This document shows, in pieces, positions 7,620 through 12,591 of a DNA stretch of 24,311 bases. The position numbers and the translations under genes are program-made. Numbering within the stretch: the first letter of the stretch is position 1; each line of letters opens with the position of its first letter. Below the pieces are notes generated by a model. The model did not search any database. It was not told the origin of the DNA and saw only the letters and a program-made list of their open reading frames with translations. The stretch is from a virus, in IMG/VR virus record IMGVR_UViG_3300035698_008469, positions 1 through 24,311 of that record; one strand, 5' to 3'.

Positions 7620-7778
7620 ATGGATTACCAAGTTTTCTACGTTTCAAAATACATTAAAAAGATAAAAAAATGCGGTCATTTTAAAAGATGGTTGGAAGCT
7701 TTTGAGCACGTCCAGTATTTGCAAAAAAACCTACCAAATAGCTATAAGATTACATTCATTATTGAGCATCAGGCGTAA
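7620..7778 (+). CDS. Unknown basic small protein, 52 residues
   Basis: Starts MDYQVFYVSKYIKK with an excellent AAGGAGAG site. Rich in Lys and aromatic residues in the first half, with one cysteine and a beta-like end (KITFIIEHQA). No family recognised. It lies 40 bases after the preceding gene in the same direction. Coding is supported by the ribosome-binding site and spacing, not by homology. Confidence 0.55.
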   Translation: MDYQVFYVSKYIKKIKKCGHFKRWLEAFEHVQYLQKNLPNSYKITFIIEHQA

Positions 7779-7813
7779 AACAAAGGGCTGTCGCATGGCG
7801 TGGCAGCCTTAAA

Positions 7814-7848
7814 CAATCCACAAAAACCGTGGATAACATTGGGGATAA
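7814..7848 (+). other. Cluster of DnaA-box-like 9-mers and an inverted repeat
   Basis: ATCCAC (7816-7821) and GTGGAT (7829-7834) form a perfect 6-base inverted repeat with a 7-base loop. On the DnaA-box pattern TGTGNATAA (or its complement) there are three near matches: 7814-7822 (two mismatches), 7828-7836 (one) and 7840-7848 (one). The last contains the GGGGA ribosome-binding site of the next gene. It may be a translation-control hairpin, DnaA contact sites, or chance. Confidence 0.25.
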
Positions 7849-7851
7849 CTA

Positions 7852-7965
7852 ATGAGCACAGAAAACGAGGCGTTTGGCGATGAAGACGAAATTGCCGCGG
7901 AGGCGCTTAAATGCGCGGAAGAATACGAAGCAGAACATGCAGACGAATGGAAGGATGGGAAATGA
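7852..7965 (+). CDS. Very acidic 37-residue protein
   Basis: 14 of 37 residues are Asp or Glu, against 3 Lys and no Arg (starts MSTENEAFGDEDE). GGGGAT precedes the ATG, and the stop overlaps the next start (ATGA). Helical and strongly negative over its whole length. No family recognised. Acidic phage peptides sometimes mimic DNA, but nothing here proves that. Confidence 0.5.
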   Translation: MSTENEAFGDEDEIAAEALKCAEEYEAEHADEWKDGK

Positions 7966-8063
7966 TAACAATACTAATTTTTAAAATAGCGGTTTTTTGG
8001 TCGATTCTTTTTATCGTGCTGGGTGTCAAAAAATTCATGAAGAAGTACAAGGATGAAAAATGA
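7962..8063 (+). CDS. 33-residue single-span membrane peptide
   Basis: A hydrophobic span at about residues 3-22 (ILIFKIAVFWSILFIVLG) is followed by a strongly basic tail (KKFMKKYKDEK), predicting a cytoplasmic C-terminus. It overlaps both the previous and the next gene by ATGA, and this tight coupling supports coding. It could be a holin-like or envelope-modifying peptide. Its distance from the endolysin and its place in the presumed early group argue against the main holin. Confidence 0.5.
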   Translation: MITILIFKIAVFWSILFIVLGVKKFMKKYKDEK

Positions 8064-8299
8064 ACGGATTAGTAAAAAAATACAGTCATTATCAGTACAT
8101 GGTTAGGCGATGCTTTTATTTAAAGAAAGATAAAGGGGCTTTAATTTTTGATGATTATGAGTATTTTATTTATAACCCCCTCTATGTTCCTTGCGAAGCT
8201 TCTATTTTGCGCGAATCGGACGAAGTTTATTTATCGTACGATGAGGCTGAGCAAGCAGCACGTGAGCACATCGATCGCTTAGAATCAGGAGAGGGCTAA
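8060..8299 (+). CDS. Unknown early protein, 79 residues
   Basis: Last gene of the small group, starting MNGLVKKYSHYQYMVRR. Tyr-rich first half, acidic helical second half (LSYDEAEQAAREHIDRL). It starts by ATGA overlap with the membrane peptide gene. Its stop TAA shares bases with the TAG of the oncoming leftward gene, so two operons meet end to end without a spacer. No family recognised. Confidence 0.65.
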   Translation: MNGLVKKYSHYQYMVRRCFYLKKDKGALIFDDYEYFIYNPLYVPCEASILRESDEVYLSYDEAEQAAREHIDRLESGEG

Positions 8300-8574
8300 T
8301 CTAAATCATTTAGTCTTATCCCTGAATTAACTCTCAAAAACGTATTAGCAGCAAAACGTCCGCTAGAGTGTCTTGGCTGGCCGTTTGCTCTTTTCCCTTC
8401 CGCTTCTACCCATTCGTTGAAATAATCGCGCATAACCTGCTTATGGTTGTTTGTAGGTATGTTTCGCAAGCATCTTTCGATGAAAACTAAATCATCTTTC
8501 AATAATGGCATCCCTTTGCGCTCAAAATAAGGCCTTACAGCGCCGTGCAGCCATCCGAAGTTAACATTGTACAT
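8296..8574 (-). CDS. Unknown protein, 92 residues, end of the replication operon
   Basis: Starts MYNVNFGWLHGAVRPYFERKG with an AGGGA site. Soluble, basic, helical. It has a 'VMRDYFNEWVEAEGKRANGQPRHSSGRFAANTFLR' region with Arg and His that could bind nucleic acid. Its start overlaps the preceding leftward gene by 14 bases. Position after the initiator gene would suit a helicase-loader or accessory protein, but it is too short and has no ATPase motif. Confidence 0.65.
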   Translation of the reverse strand: MYNVNFGWLHGAVRPYFERKGMPLLKDDLVFIERCLRNIPTNNHKQVMRDYFNEWVEAEGKRANGQPRHSSGRFAANTFLRVNSGIRLNDLD

Positions 8575-8740
8575 TTTTGTATTCCCTTAATAGCCCACTA
8601 ATATGCTTTGGCCCTCTTGATTTTTGGCGCTCGTAAGCCAAGCCAGACCACTGAGCATAAGCAATCATGAATCGGTCAGAACTAGAAAATAGATTAACTT
8701 GCTCGATAGCCTCAGTTATTTTCGATCTTGAATTCCTCAT
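8561..8740 (-). CDS. Unknown 59-residue protein; frame continues upstream through a TAA
   Basis: The ATG at 8740 opens MRNSRSKITEAIEQVNLF and reads to a stop at 8561. It has only a weak ribosome-binding site. In the same frame upstream the sequence reads ATG (8785), CTT, ACA, TAA (8774-8776), then 11 sense codons to the ATG at 8740. The upstream ATG has a perfect AAGGAGG site (8792-8798) seven bases away, overlapping the stop of the replication gene. The gene may be a 74-codon frame broken at codon 4, or use a three-codon leader followed by re-initiation. Family unknown; mostly helical and basic. Confidence 0.5.
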   Translation of the reverse strand: MRNSRSKITEAIEQVNLFSSSDRFMIAYAQWSGLAYERQKSRGPKHISGLLREYKNVQC

Positions 8741-8796
8741 GATTTCATCGATTAAAAACTTTTTAAAATGGTTTTATGTAAGCATTCCGTGCCTCC

Positions 8797-9804
8797 TTAT
8801 TTAATCCCCATCTTTGCCTTTAGCTGCTTAAACCCGTCCGGCAAGTCACCTGCTTTTTTGACTGCGTTTCGGTACGCTTGGCCGTCATTATTGTAGTTTT
8901 CTTTTTTTGCGCGCTCATATTCTGCGTTCTTTCGGCTGAGATCCTCTTGCGCTTTCTGTCGCTTTTCGGCCTCTTGTTTCTGTAATTCGGAGGCCTTGGC
9001 CTTTCTTTCAAGCGCGAATTTATTTCGGTTGAAAATTTCGTCCTCCCATCCTGGGCTATCTGGGTTTAGGTATGTTGCTGGGTGAGCCGCATATCCTTCG
9101 ACCCAATGACTATCTCCCTTTCTTTTTTCGATGTCGTCAATTATCAAAGCAAACAATTCATCATCTGGATTTAGTCGAAGCCATGTTTTATAAGCATGAG
9201 CGGCTTTTTTTCTCACAGGATAGGCGTTGTAAAACTGCATGAACCTTTCGTCTTTTGAATATGTTTTTTTAGAATAATCCTTTTTATTTTTCGTGGCCTT
9301 TGGCGCAGCCGAGGCCAAAATAGAGTTGTATTCTTCTGTAGTACTCTTCTGTTCTTTATATGAAACGGACAAAGTGGCCGTTTCAGAGTCGGCCAAAGTG
9401 GCCGGATGGGGCATTTTTTGACCAACGGACAAATTGGCCTGTTGGGTCAGTAATTGATCAATCGAATTGAGGACGTTGTCGAGTTTTGGCCTACACCATA
9501 AAGTATTAATTCCGCGCACTTTTTTAACCTTGGATTCACAAAAACCCATGTCTTCTAAAATCCTTAGAGAGCGCCTCAATGTCCTTTCAGGGATTAAAAT
9601 CTCATCGAGCCATTTTTCATATGTTTTATAAAACCATCCGTTTTGCCCAACGGTTGATTTGTTCGACCAATAAATTATTTGGTTTAAGATGCTGGCTTTT
9701 TTATACGAGCCTGTGATTTGTACATAAATTCGGGGAACGGTGAGGATTTGATCTTGCCCTGAAAATCCGGCTAAAAGAAGTTTGTTTAAATTTGAGCTAT
9801 CCAT
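8797..9804 (-). CDS. Replication initiator, lambda O-like layout
   Basis: 335 residues. Residues about 20-110 form a winged-helix-like DNA-binding region (ILNQIIYWSNKS, then LIPERTLRRSLRILEDMGFCES). A linker at 111-185 is Ser/Thr/Lys-rich. Residues 187-258 carry the 'FMQFYNAYPVRKKAAHAYKTWLRL...HWVEGYAAHPATYLN..GWEDE' block seen in phage O-type and similar replication proteins. The C-terminus (262-310) is a charged coiled coil. It likely binds the origin and recruits the host helicase. The linker DNA holds three iteron-like repeats (9366-9439), as lambda ori lies inside gene O. AAGGA precedes the ATG. It follows the cro-like gene and a small gene in one leftward operon. No helicase or loader gene is visible nearby, so host DnaB/DnaC may be used. 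Confidence 0.78.
   Translation of the reverse strand: MDSSNLNKLLLAGFSGQDQILTVPRIYVQITGSYKKASILNQIIYWSNKSTVGQNGWFYKTYEKWLDEILIPERTLRRSLRILEDMGFCESKVKKVRGINTLWCRPKLDNVLNSIDQLLTQQANLSVGQKMPHPATLADSETATLSVSYKEQKSTTEEYNSILASAAPKATKNKKDYSKKTYSKDERFMQFYNAYPVRKKAAHAYKTWLRLNPDDELFALIIDDIEKRKGDSHWVEGYAAHPATYLNPDSPGWEDEIFNRNKFALERKAKASELQKQEAEKRQKAQEDLSRKNAEYERAKKENYNNDGQAYRNAVKKAGDLPDGFKQLKAKMGIK
9366..9439. other. Candidate replication origin: three iterons inside the initiator gene
   Basis: The 14-base unit CGG(A/C)CAAA(G/T)TGGCC occurs at 9366-9379, 9390-9403 and 9426-9439, with starts 24 and 36 bases apart. An AT-rich and A-rich stretch lies next to it (about 9240-9360). Lambda-type origins have iterons within the O gene plus an adjacent AT-rich region, and this matches. 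Caution: the repeats are in the same codon phase (ANLSVG, ATLADS, ATLSVS), so a short protein repeat is the alternative reading. Confidence 0.5.
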
Positions 9805-9816
9805 GATATAATCCTT

Positions 9817-9861
9817 ACTGGTTAATGCTCTTTTGACTGAGAGCTAAAACTGGTTAATGCT
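9817..9861 (-). repeat. 13-base perfect direct repeat before the initiator gene
   Basis: ACTGGTTAATGCT occurs at 9817-9829 and 9849-9861, 32 bases apart (about three helical turns). On the leftward transcript the nearer copy ends just before the AAGGA site of the replication gene. It could be an operator for a repressor, or a paired element controlling translation or replication. Confidence 0.55.
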
Positions 9862-9998
9862 TCTTGGTAGGCGGCTTTAATCCGAAAAGTGGATGACCGT
9901 TAGTTCTAGCTAACGGGTGCGCTGGATGCGCAAAACTTTCCTTTTTCTATGATAAACGTATTTTTTCAAAAAAATTCCTTTAAATTGATAAACCAGAC

Positions 9999-10026
9999 TT
10001 TACATAACGCAATCACCTGCTACAAT
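9999..10026 (+). promoter_or_regulatory. Possible rightward promoter
   Basis: TTTACA (9999-10004) and TACAAT (10021-10026) are separated by 16 bases. A transcript would start near 10033 and run through the dyad and hairpins, antisense to the leftward operon. No rightward gene follows until 10810, so this would make a small or antisense RNA if active. Confidence 0.3.
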
Positions 10027-10037
10027 TGCATCATGTT

Positions 10038-10060
10038 TTGACCTGGCGTTATCAGGTTAA
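10038..10060. promoter_or_regulatory. Operator-like dyad
   Basis: TTGACCTG (10038-10045) and CAGGTTAA (10053-10060) form an 8-base inverted repeat with one mismatch around a 7-base spacer. It lies just downstream of the possible promoter at 9999-10026. A further ACCTG is at 10015-10019, and ATAACGC (10004-10010) mirrors the GCGTTAT in the spacer. Confidence 0.35.
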
Positions 10061-10069
10061 AATGACCAC

Positions 10070-10115
10070 TGCGCTACGCGCATCGAGCTGTCGGTATGCT
10101 ATTACTGACAGCTCG
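10070..10115. other. Two adjacent hairpins
   Basis: Hairpin 1 is TGCGC-tac-GCGCA (10070-10082). Hairpin 2 pairs CGAGCTGTCGGTA (10084-10096) with TACTGACAGCTCG (10103-10115) around a 6-base loop. The single imperfect pair in hairpin 2 is G-U in rightward RNA but an A-C mismatch in leftward RNA. No T-run follows on either strand, so neither is a standard terminator. Possible roles are an antitermination element, a small RNA, or a single-strand priming site near the origin. Confidence 0.55.
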
Positions 10116-10141
10116 AATCCTAACTTAAAAAACTAGCAACA

Positions 10142-10330
10142 TCAATCACTTGATAAAAAGTCGCCCGTTATAATAAGCCGTTCAACATGATACAAAGCTT
10201 GAATAAAACCTTCTGAGCGCTCTTTCATCCCAACAGTTATCATCTTTGCGTTATCTATCTTGGTGTGTTGCTCAAAGATTAATTCGCTAATGCTTGCAAG
10301 TAACCTGTTTTTATCGATTGTGGTTTCCAT
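10142..10330 (-). CDS. Small helical protein, 62 residues, in the cII-like position
   Basis: The frame could start at 10351, but GAAGGA lies just before the ATG at 10330 (METTIDKNRLLASISELIFEQ), so that start is preferred. The protein is helical, with an MKERSEGFIQALYHVERLI segment, and shows no clear helix-turn-helix. It lies between the cro-like gene and the replication gene, where lambda has cII. Nothing in its sequence shows that it is a regulator. No family recognised. Confidence 0.6.
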   Translation of the reverse strand: METTIDKNRLLASISELIFEQHTKIDNAKMITVGMKERSEGFIQALYHVERLIITGDFLSSD

Positions 10331-10359
10331 GTCATCCTTCAGTTGCTCCATTGTGATGC

Positions 10360-10375
10360 CATTGCGTTCGCAATG
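10360..10375. promoter_or_regulatory. Perfect 7-base dyad, possible operator
   Basis: CATTGCG-TT-CGCAATG lies upstream of the 62-residue gene. The half-site CATTGCG recurs at 10761-10767, in the spacer of the rightward early promoter, suggesting one protein may bind both. It could also form a short RNA hairpin. Confidence 0.4.
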
Positions 10376-10487
10376 CCCCTAAATGTAATGCTTCTTAATC
10401 TCCCCCTATTTTCAGAGGGCGGCATTTTGTGAATCCTTTGCTCTCTGCCATCAACGATGTTCGTTGGCTCAAGAAGCGGCAGATTCT

Positions 10488-10700
10488 TCAACCACAGACA
10501 GCTCGCTTACGCTTCGGCTTTTCTTTGTCTTCCCATACTGCTACTAAAGCAGATTCAGTTAAATATTCAATCTTTTTCTGTGAAACAAATGGAATAAATC
10601 CGGCTTTTTCCCAATTTGTCAGCGTGTTATCTGACATTCCAGTTAACTTATGGAAGTTATAACCAGTTTTGTAATACTTTCTTATCTCTGACGGTTTCAT
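10488..10700 (-). CDS. Cro-like transcriptional repressor
   Basis: 70 residues from the ATG at 10700, with AAGGG five bases before it; a GTG two codons upstream is less likely. The first 45 residues form a helix-turn-helix of the Cro type (MKPSEIRKYYKTGYNFHKLTG, then SDNTLTNWEKAGFIP), followed by SQKKIEYLTESAL and a basic tail (KEKPKRKRAVCG). This pattern occurs in short phage Cro proteins of Gram-negative hosts. It is the first leftward gene after the divergent promoter region and probably binds it to lower both early promoters. No CI partner gene is seen in the window. Confidence 0.72.
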   Translation of the reverse strand: MKPSEIRKYYKTGYNFHKLTGMSDNTLTNWEKAGFIPFVSQKKIEYLTESALVAVWEDKEKPKRKRAVCG

Positions 10701-10728
10701 TATCACCCTTGTTGTTTAAATTTCCACG

Positions 10729-10758
10729 ATTGTATCACAATTACTTGCGTTAGCTCAA
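10729..10758 (-). promoter_or_regulatory. Leftward early promoter (cro-replication operon)
   Basis: On the minus strand TTGAGC (10753-10758) is followed after 18 bases by TACAAT (10729-10734), just upstream of the cro-like gene. Its -35 lies within three bases of the -35 of the rightward promoter, so the two promoters are back to back and probably regulated together. Confidence 0.6.
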
Positions 10759-10774
10759 TGCATTGCGATATAAT
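10745..10774 (+). promoter_or_regulatory. Rightward early promoter (recombination operon)
   Basis: TTGCGT (10745-10750), 18 bases, then a perfect TATAAT (10769-10774), 35 bases before the exonuclease ATG. The spacer contains the 10-base palindrome CAATGCATTG (10756-10765), a candidate repressor site. Confidence 0.65.
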
Positions 10775-10791
10775 GCAGCCTGTTGAGCTAA
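10750..10791. promoter_or_regulatory. Candidate operators: 9-base inverted repeat flanking the -10
   Basis: TTAGCTCAA (10750-10758) and TTGAGCTAA (10783-10791) are perfect inverted copies 33 bases apart. They cover the -35 zone shared by both promoters and the start region of the rightward transcript. This suits a repressor that binds two half-operators or loops DNA; the cro-like protein is the natural candidate. Confidence 0.5.
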
Positions 10792-10809
10792 TAGCGGAAA
10801 GGGGAATAG

Positions 10810-11697
10810 ATGAAAGTTTTTGAGGATGGTGTTTATGACATACCAAACGAGGTATATCATTCCAGCGCTGGCGTTAGCAGAAGCGGGTTGTGGGCGTTAA
10901 AGCGTTCGCCGTTCCACTATTGGGATAGATACATCAATCCAGATCGCGAACCGCAAAAAGAAACGTCAGCAATGAAGTTAGGCAGCTTGGTGCACACCAT
11001 GGTTTTAGAGCCGGATGAGTTCTTTAAACGCTACGCTATGCCGTTAGAGCTTGAAGAAATGCCGCCAGCGGTTTTAAAAAAGGACGTTGGGGCGTATGTT
11101 TTTGAAGCTGCGAAAGAGGCTAGAAGACTCACAAAAGAGATTAATGACCAAAAGCGTGAAGAGCACTTAATAAACAACCAGGGAAAACAGATAATAACGG
11201 CGGCGGAATATGAATACACAAAGACGCTGGCCGATGCGGTTTTGCGCGATGGTGTCGCAAAATATCTTTTCGGTGATGAATCCAAGGTTGAGCAAAGCAT
11301 ATACTTTACCCACGAAAAAACGGGCATTCAGTGCAAAGTGCGCCCTGACGCTTGGCTGGGATCTATTGTTACAGACTTAAAGACGTGCAAAGACGCGAGT
11401 TATAGACCGTTCCAGAGTTCTGCATTTAGTTCGGGGTACTTCTTGCAAGCAGCAATGATAAAATGCGCCATCGAATCAATCGGAATGGACCTTGAGCGGT
11501 TCGTTTTCTTCTGTGTTGAGAAAACAGACGGTAACGCGACCGTGCATTACGAAGTCGATGACGATGCAATGGAGCACGGCTTAAACCAATTTGATTGGCT
11601 CATGGAAAATTTCGCATGGTGCCAGCTAAATAATCAGTGGGGTTCTTACGAGTCTCGACCCTTATCACTTCCAGGTTACGCAAAATACGAGGATTAA
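10810..11697 (+). CDS. RecE-like exonuclease (PD-(D/E)XK, DUF3799 type)
   Basis: 295 residues. The N-terminal 'YDIPNEVYHSSAGVSRSGLWALKRSPFHYWDRYI' and 'LGSLVHTMVLEP' (58-68) are typical of the DUF3799/PDDEXK-like phage exonuclease group. Catalytic residues fit E161, D180 (VRPDAW), D189 and K191 (TDLKT), with the supporting GYFLQAAMIKCA helix (209-220) carrying Q213. It would resect double-strand ends 5' to 3', giving single strands for RecT. AAAGGGG precedes the ATG. First gene of the rightward early operon, five bases before recT. Confidence 0.88.
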   Translation: MKVFEDGVYDIPNEVYHSSAGVSRSGLWALKRSPFHYWDRYINPDREPQKETSAMKLGSLVHTMVLEPDEFFKRYAMPLELEEMPPAVLKKDVGAYVFEAAKEARRLTKEINDQKREEHLINNQGKQIITAAEYEYTKTLADAVLRDGVAKYLFGDESKVEQSIYFTHEKTGIQCKVRPDAWLGSIVTDLKTCKDASYRPFQSSAFSSGYFLQAAMIKCAIESIGMDLERFVFFCVEKTDGNATVHYEVDDDAMEHGLNQFDWLMENFAWCQLNNQWGSYESRPLSLPGYAKYED

Positions 11698-11701
11698 AAA
11701 A

Positions 11702-12589
11702 ATGAACCAACCAGCACGAACACAAAAGCAACAGATGGTCGCGTCTAATCAAAAATCAATACGTGGACTGCTTGAAAGCATGAAAAGCGAAATCGCCAGA
11801 TGCTTACCGAAGCATTTAACGCCGGATAGGATGGCGCGGATTGCTATGAGCGAGCTTAGAAAGTCGCCCAAGCTCTCGGAATGTGACCCAATGAGTTTCA
11901 TAGCTGCAATCATGCAGGCCTCACAGTTGGGATTAGAGCCTGGAATAATGGGCGCTTGTTACTTGATACCGTTTAACAACAACAAGACTGGAAAAGTCGA
12001 GTGCACTTTCATGCCTGGTTATCGTGGGTTTTTAGACCTTGCGAGGCGTTCCGGTCAAATTAAATCGCTGGTCGCTCGCGCAGTGTATGAGCATGATGAA
12101 TTTACGTTTGAGTATGGATTGACTGAGAGCATAACCCACAAGCCCTGCATGACCAACAAAGGCGCTTTGATTGCGGTTTATGCGGTCGCGCTGCTTAAAG
12201 ATGGCGGCCACCAATTCGAGGTTATGAGTCGTGAGGACGTTGAGAGAATCCGCGATACTTACTCGAAAGCTAAAAACACAGGGCCGTGGGTTACTGAGTT
12301 TGAAGAGATGGCGAAAAAAACCGTGCTGCGCAAAATGTTTAAATGGCTGCCGTGTAGTGTCGAAATGCAAAAAGCGGTTAGTTTTGACGAACAACAACAA
12401 AACGGCACGCAAAACATCAAAGAGGCCGCTTCCGATGAGTTTGGTTTTGATTTTATTGAGCATGAGGCCGAACCAACTGACCAAAAGCTGAGCGTTAAAG
12501 AGCTTGCGAACAAACAAAAGGCCGCGCCAAATCCGTTTAGTCTTGAGTACGACCCCGAAACAGGCGAAGAAATACCAAAAGGATTGTAA
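11702..12589 (+). CDS. recT: RecT-family single-strand annealing protein
   Basis: 295 residues, close to 269 for E. coli RecT. The RecT core is clear: MSFIAAIMQASQLGLEPG (64-81), ACYLIPFNN (85-93), FMPGYRGFLDLARRSGQI (103-120), and the AVYEHDEFTFEYG and 'EEMAKKTVLRKMFKWLP' segments. It anneals complementary strands and pairs with the exonuclease encoded just upstream. The C-terminus ends in a short NPFSLEYDPETGEEIP tail. GAGGA lies before the ATG. The recombination pair probably makes concatemers and recombines incoming DNA. Confidence 0.95.
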   Translation: MNQPARTQKQQMVASNQKSIRGLLESMKSEIARCLPKHLTPDRMARIAMSELRKSPKLSECDPMSFIAAIMQASQLGLEPGIMGACYLIPFNNNKTGKVECTFMPGYRGFLDLARRSGQIKSLVARAVYEHDEFTFEYGLTESITHKPCMTNKGALIAVYAVALLKDGGHQFEVMSREDVERIRDTYSKAKNTGPWVTEFEEMAKKTVLRKMFKWLPCSVEMQKAVSFDEQQQNGTQNIKEAASDEFGFDFIEHEAEPTDQKLSVKELANKQKAAPNPFSLEYDPETGEEIPKGL

Positions 12590-12591
12590 AA

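Larger units (their letters stand above)
9805..10141. other. 337-base non-coding region between initiator and 62-residue gene
   Basis: No convincing gene. It holds a 13-base direct repeat (9817-9829, 9849-9861), a 7-base inverted repeat CCGTTAG / CTAACGG (9897-9903 and 9910-9916), a possible rightward promoter, an operator-like dyad and two adjacent hairpins. A 24-codon frame at 10062-10136 is present but runs through the hairpins and is not called. The leftward operon probably crosses this region as its internal leader. Confidence 0.6.

Noticed and set aside
7781-7811. AAGGGCTG / CAGCCTT stem after the 52-residue gene
   Set aside because: Has a bulge and no T-run after it; not supported as a terminator.
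8774-8776. TAA read as a sense codon (recoded genetic code)
   Set aside because: TAA is the normal stop of many genes in this window, so recoding is not credible; mutation or leader peptide is simpler.
10062-10136. 24-codon rightward frame through the two hairpins
   Set aside because: Only a weak AGG-type site, and the base pattern is explained by the stems; kept as structure rather than gene.
10452-10466. CAACGA / TCGTTG short inverted repeat after the cro-like gene
   Set aside because: Six-base stem with a 3-base loop and no T-run; noted but too weak to assign as terminator.
10429-10662. Rightward frame opposite the cro-like gene
   Set aside because: No start signal; the opposite strand shows a helix-turn-helix protein with a good site.
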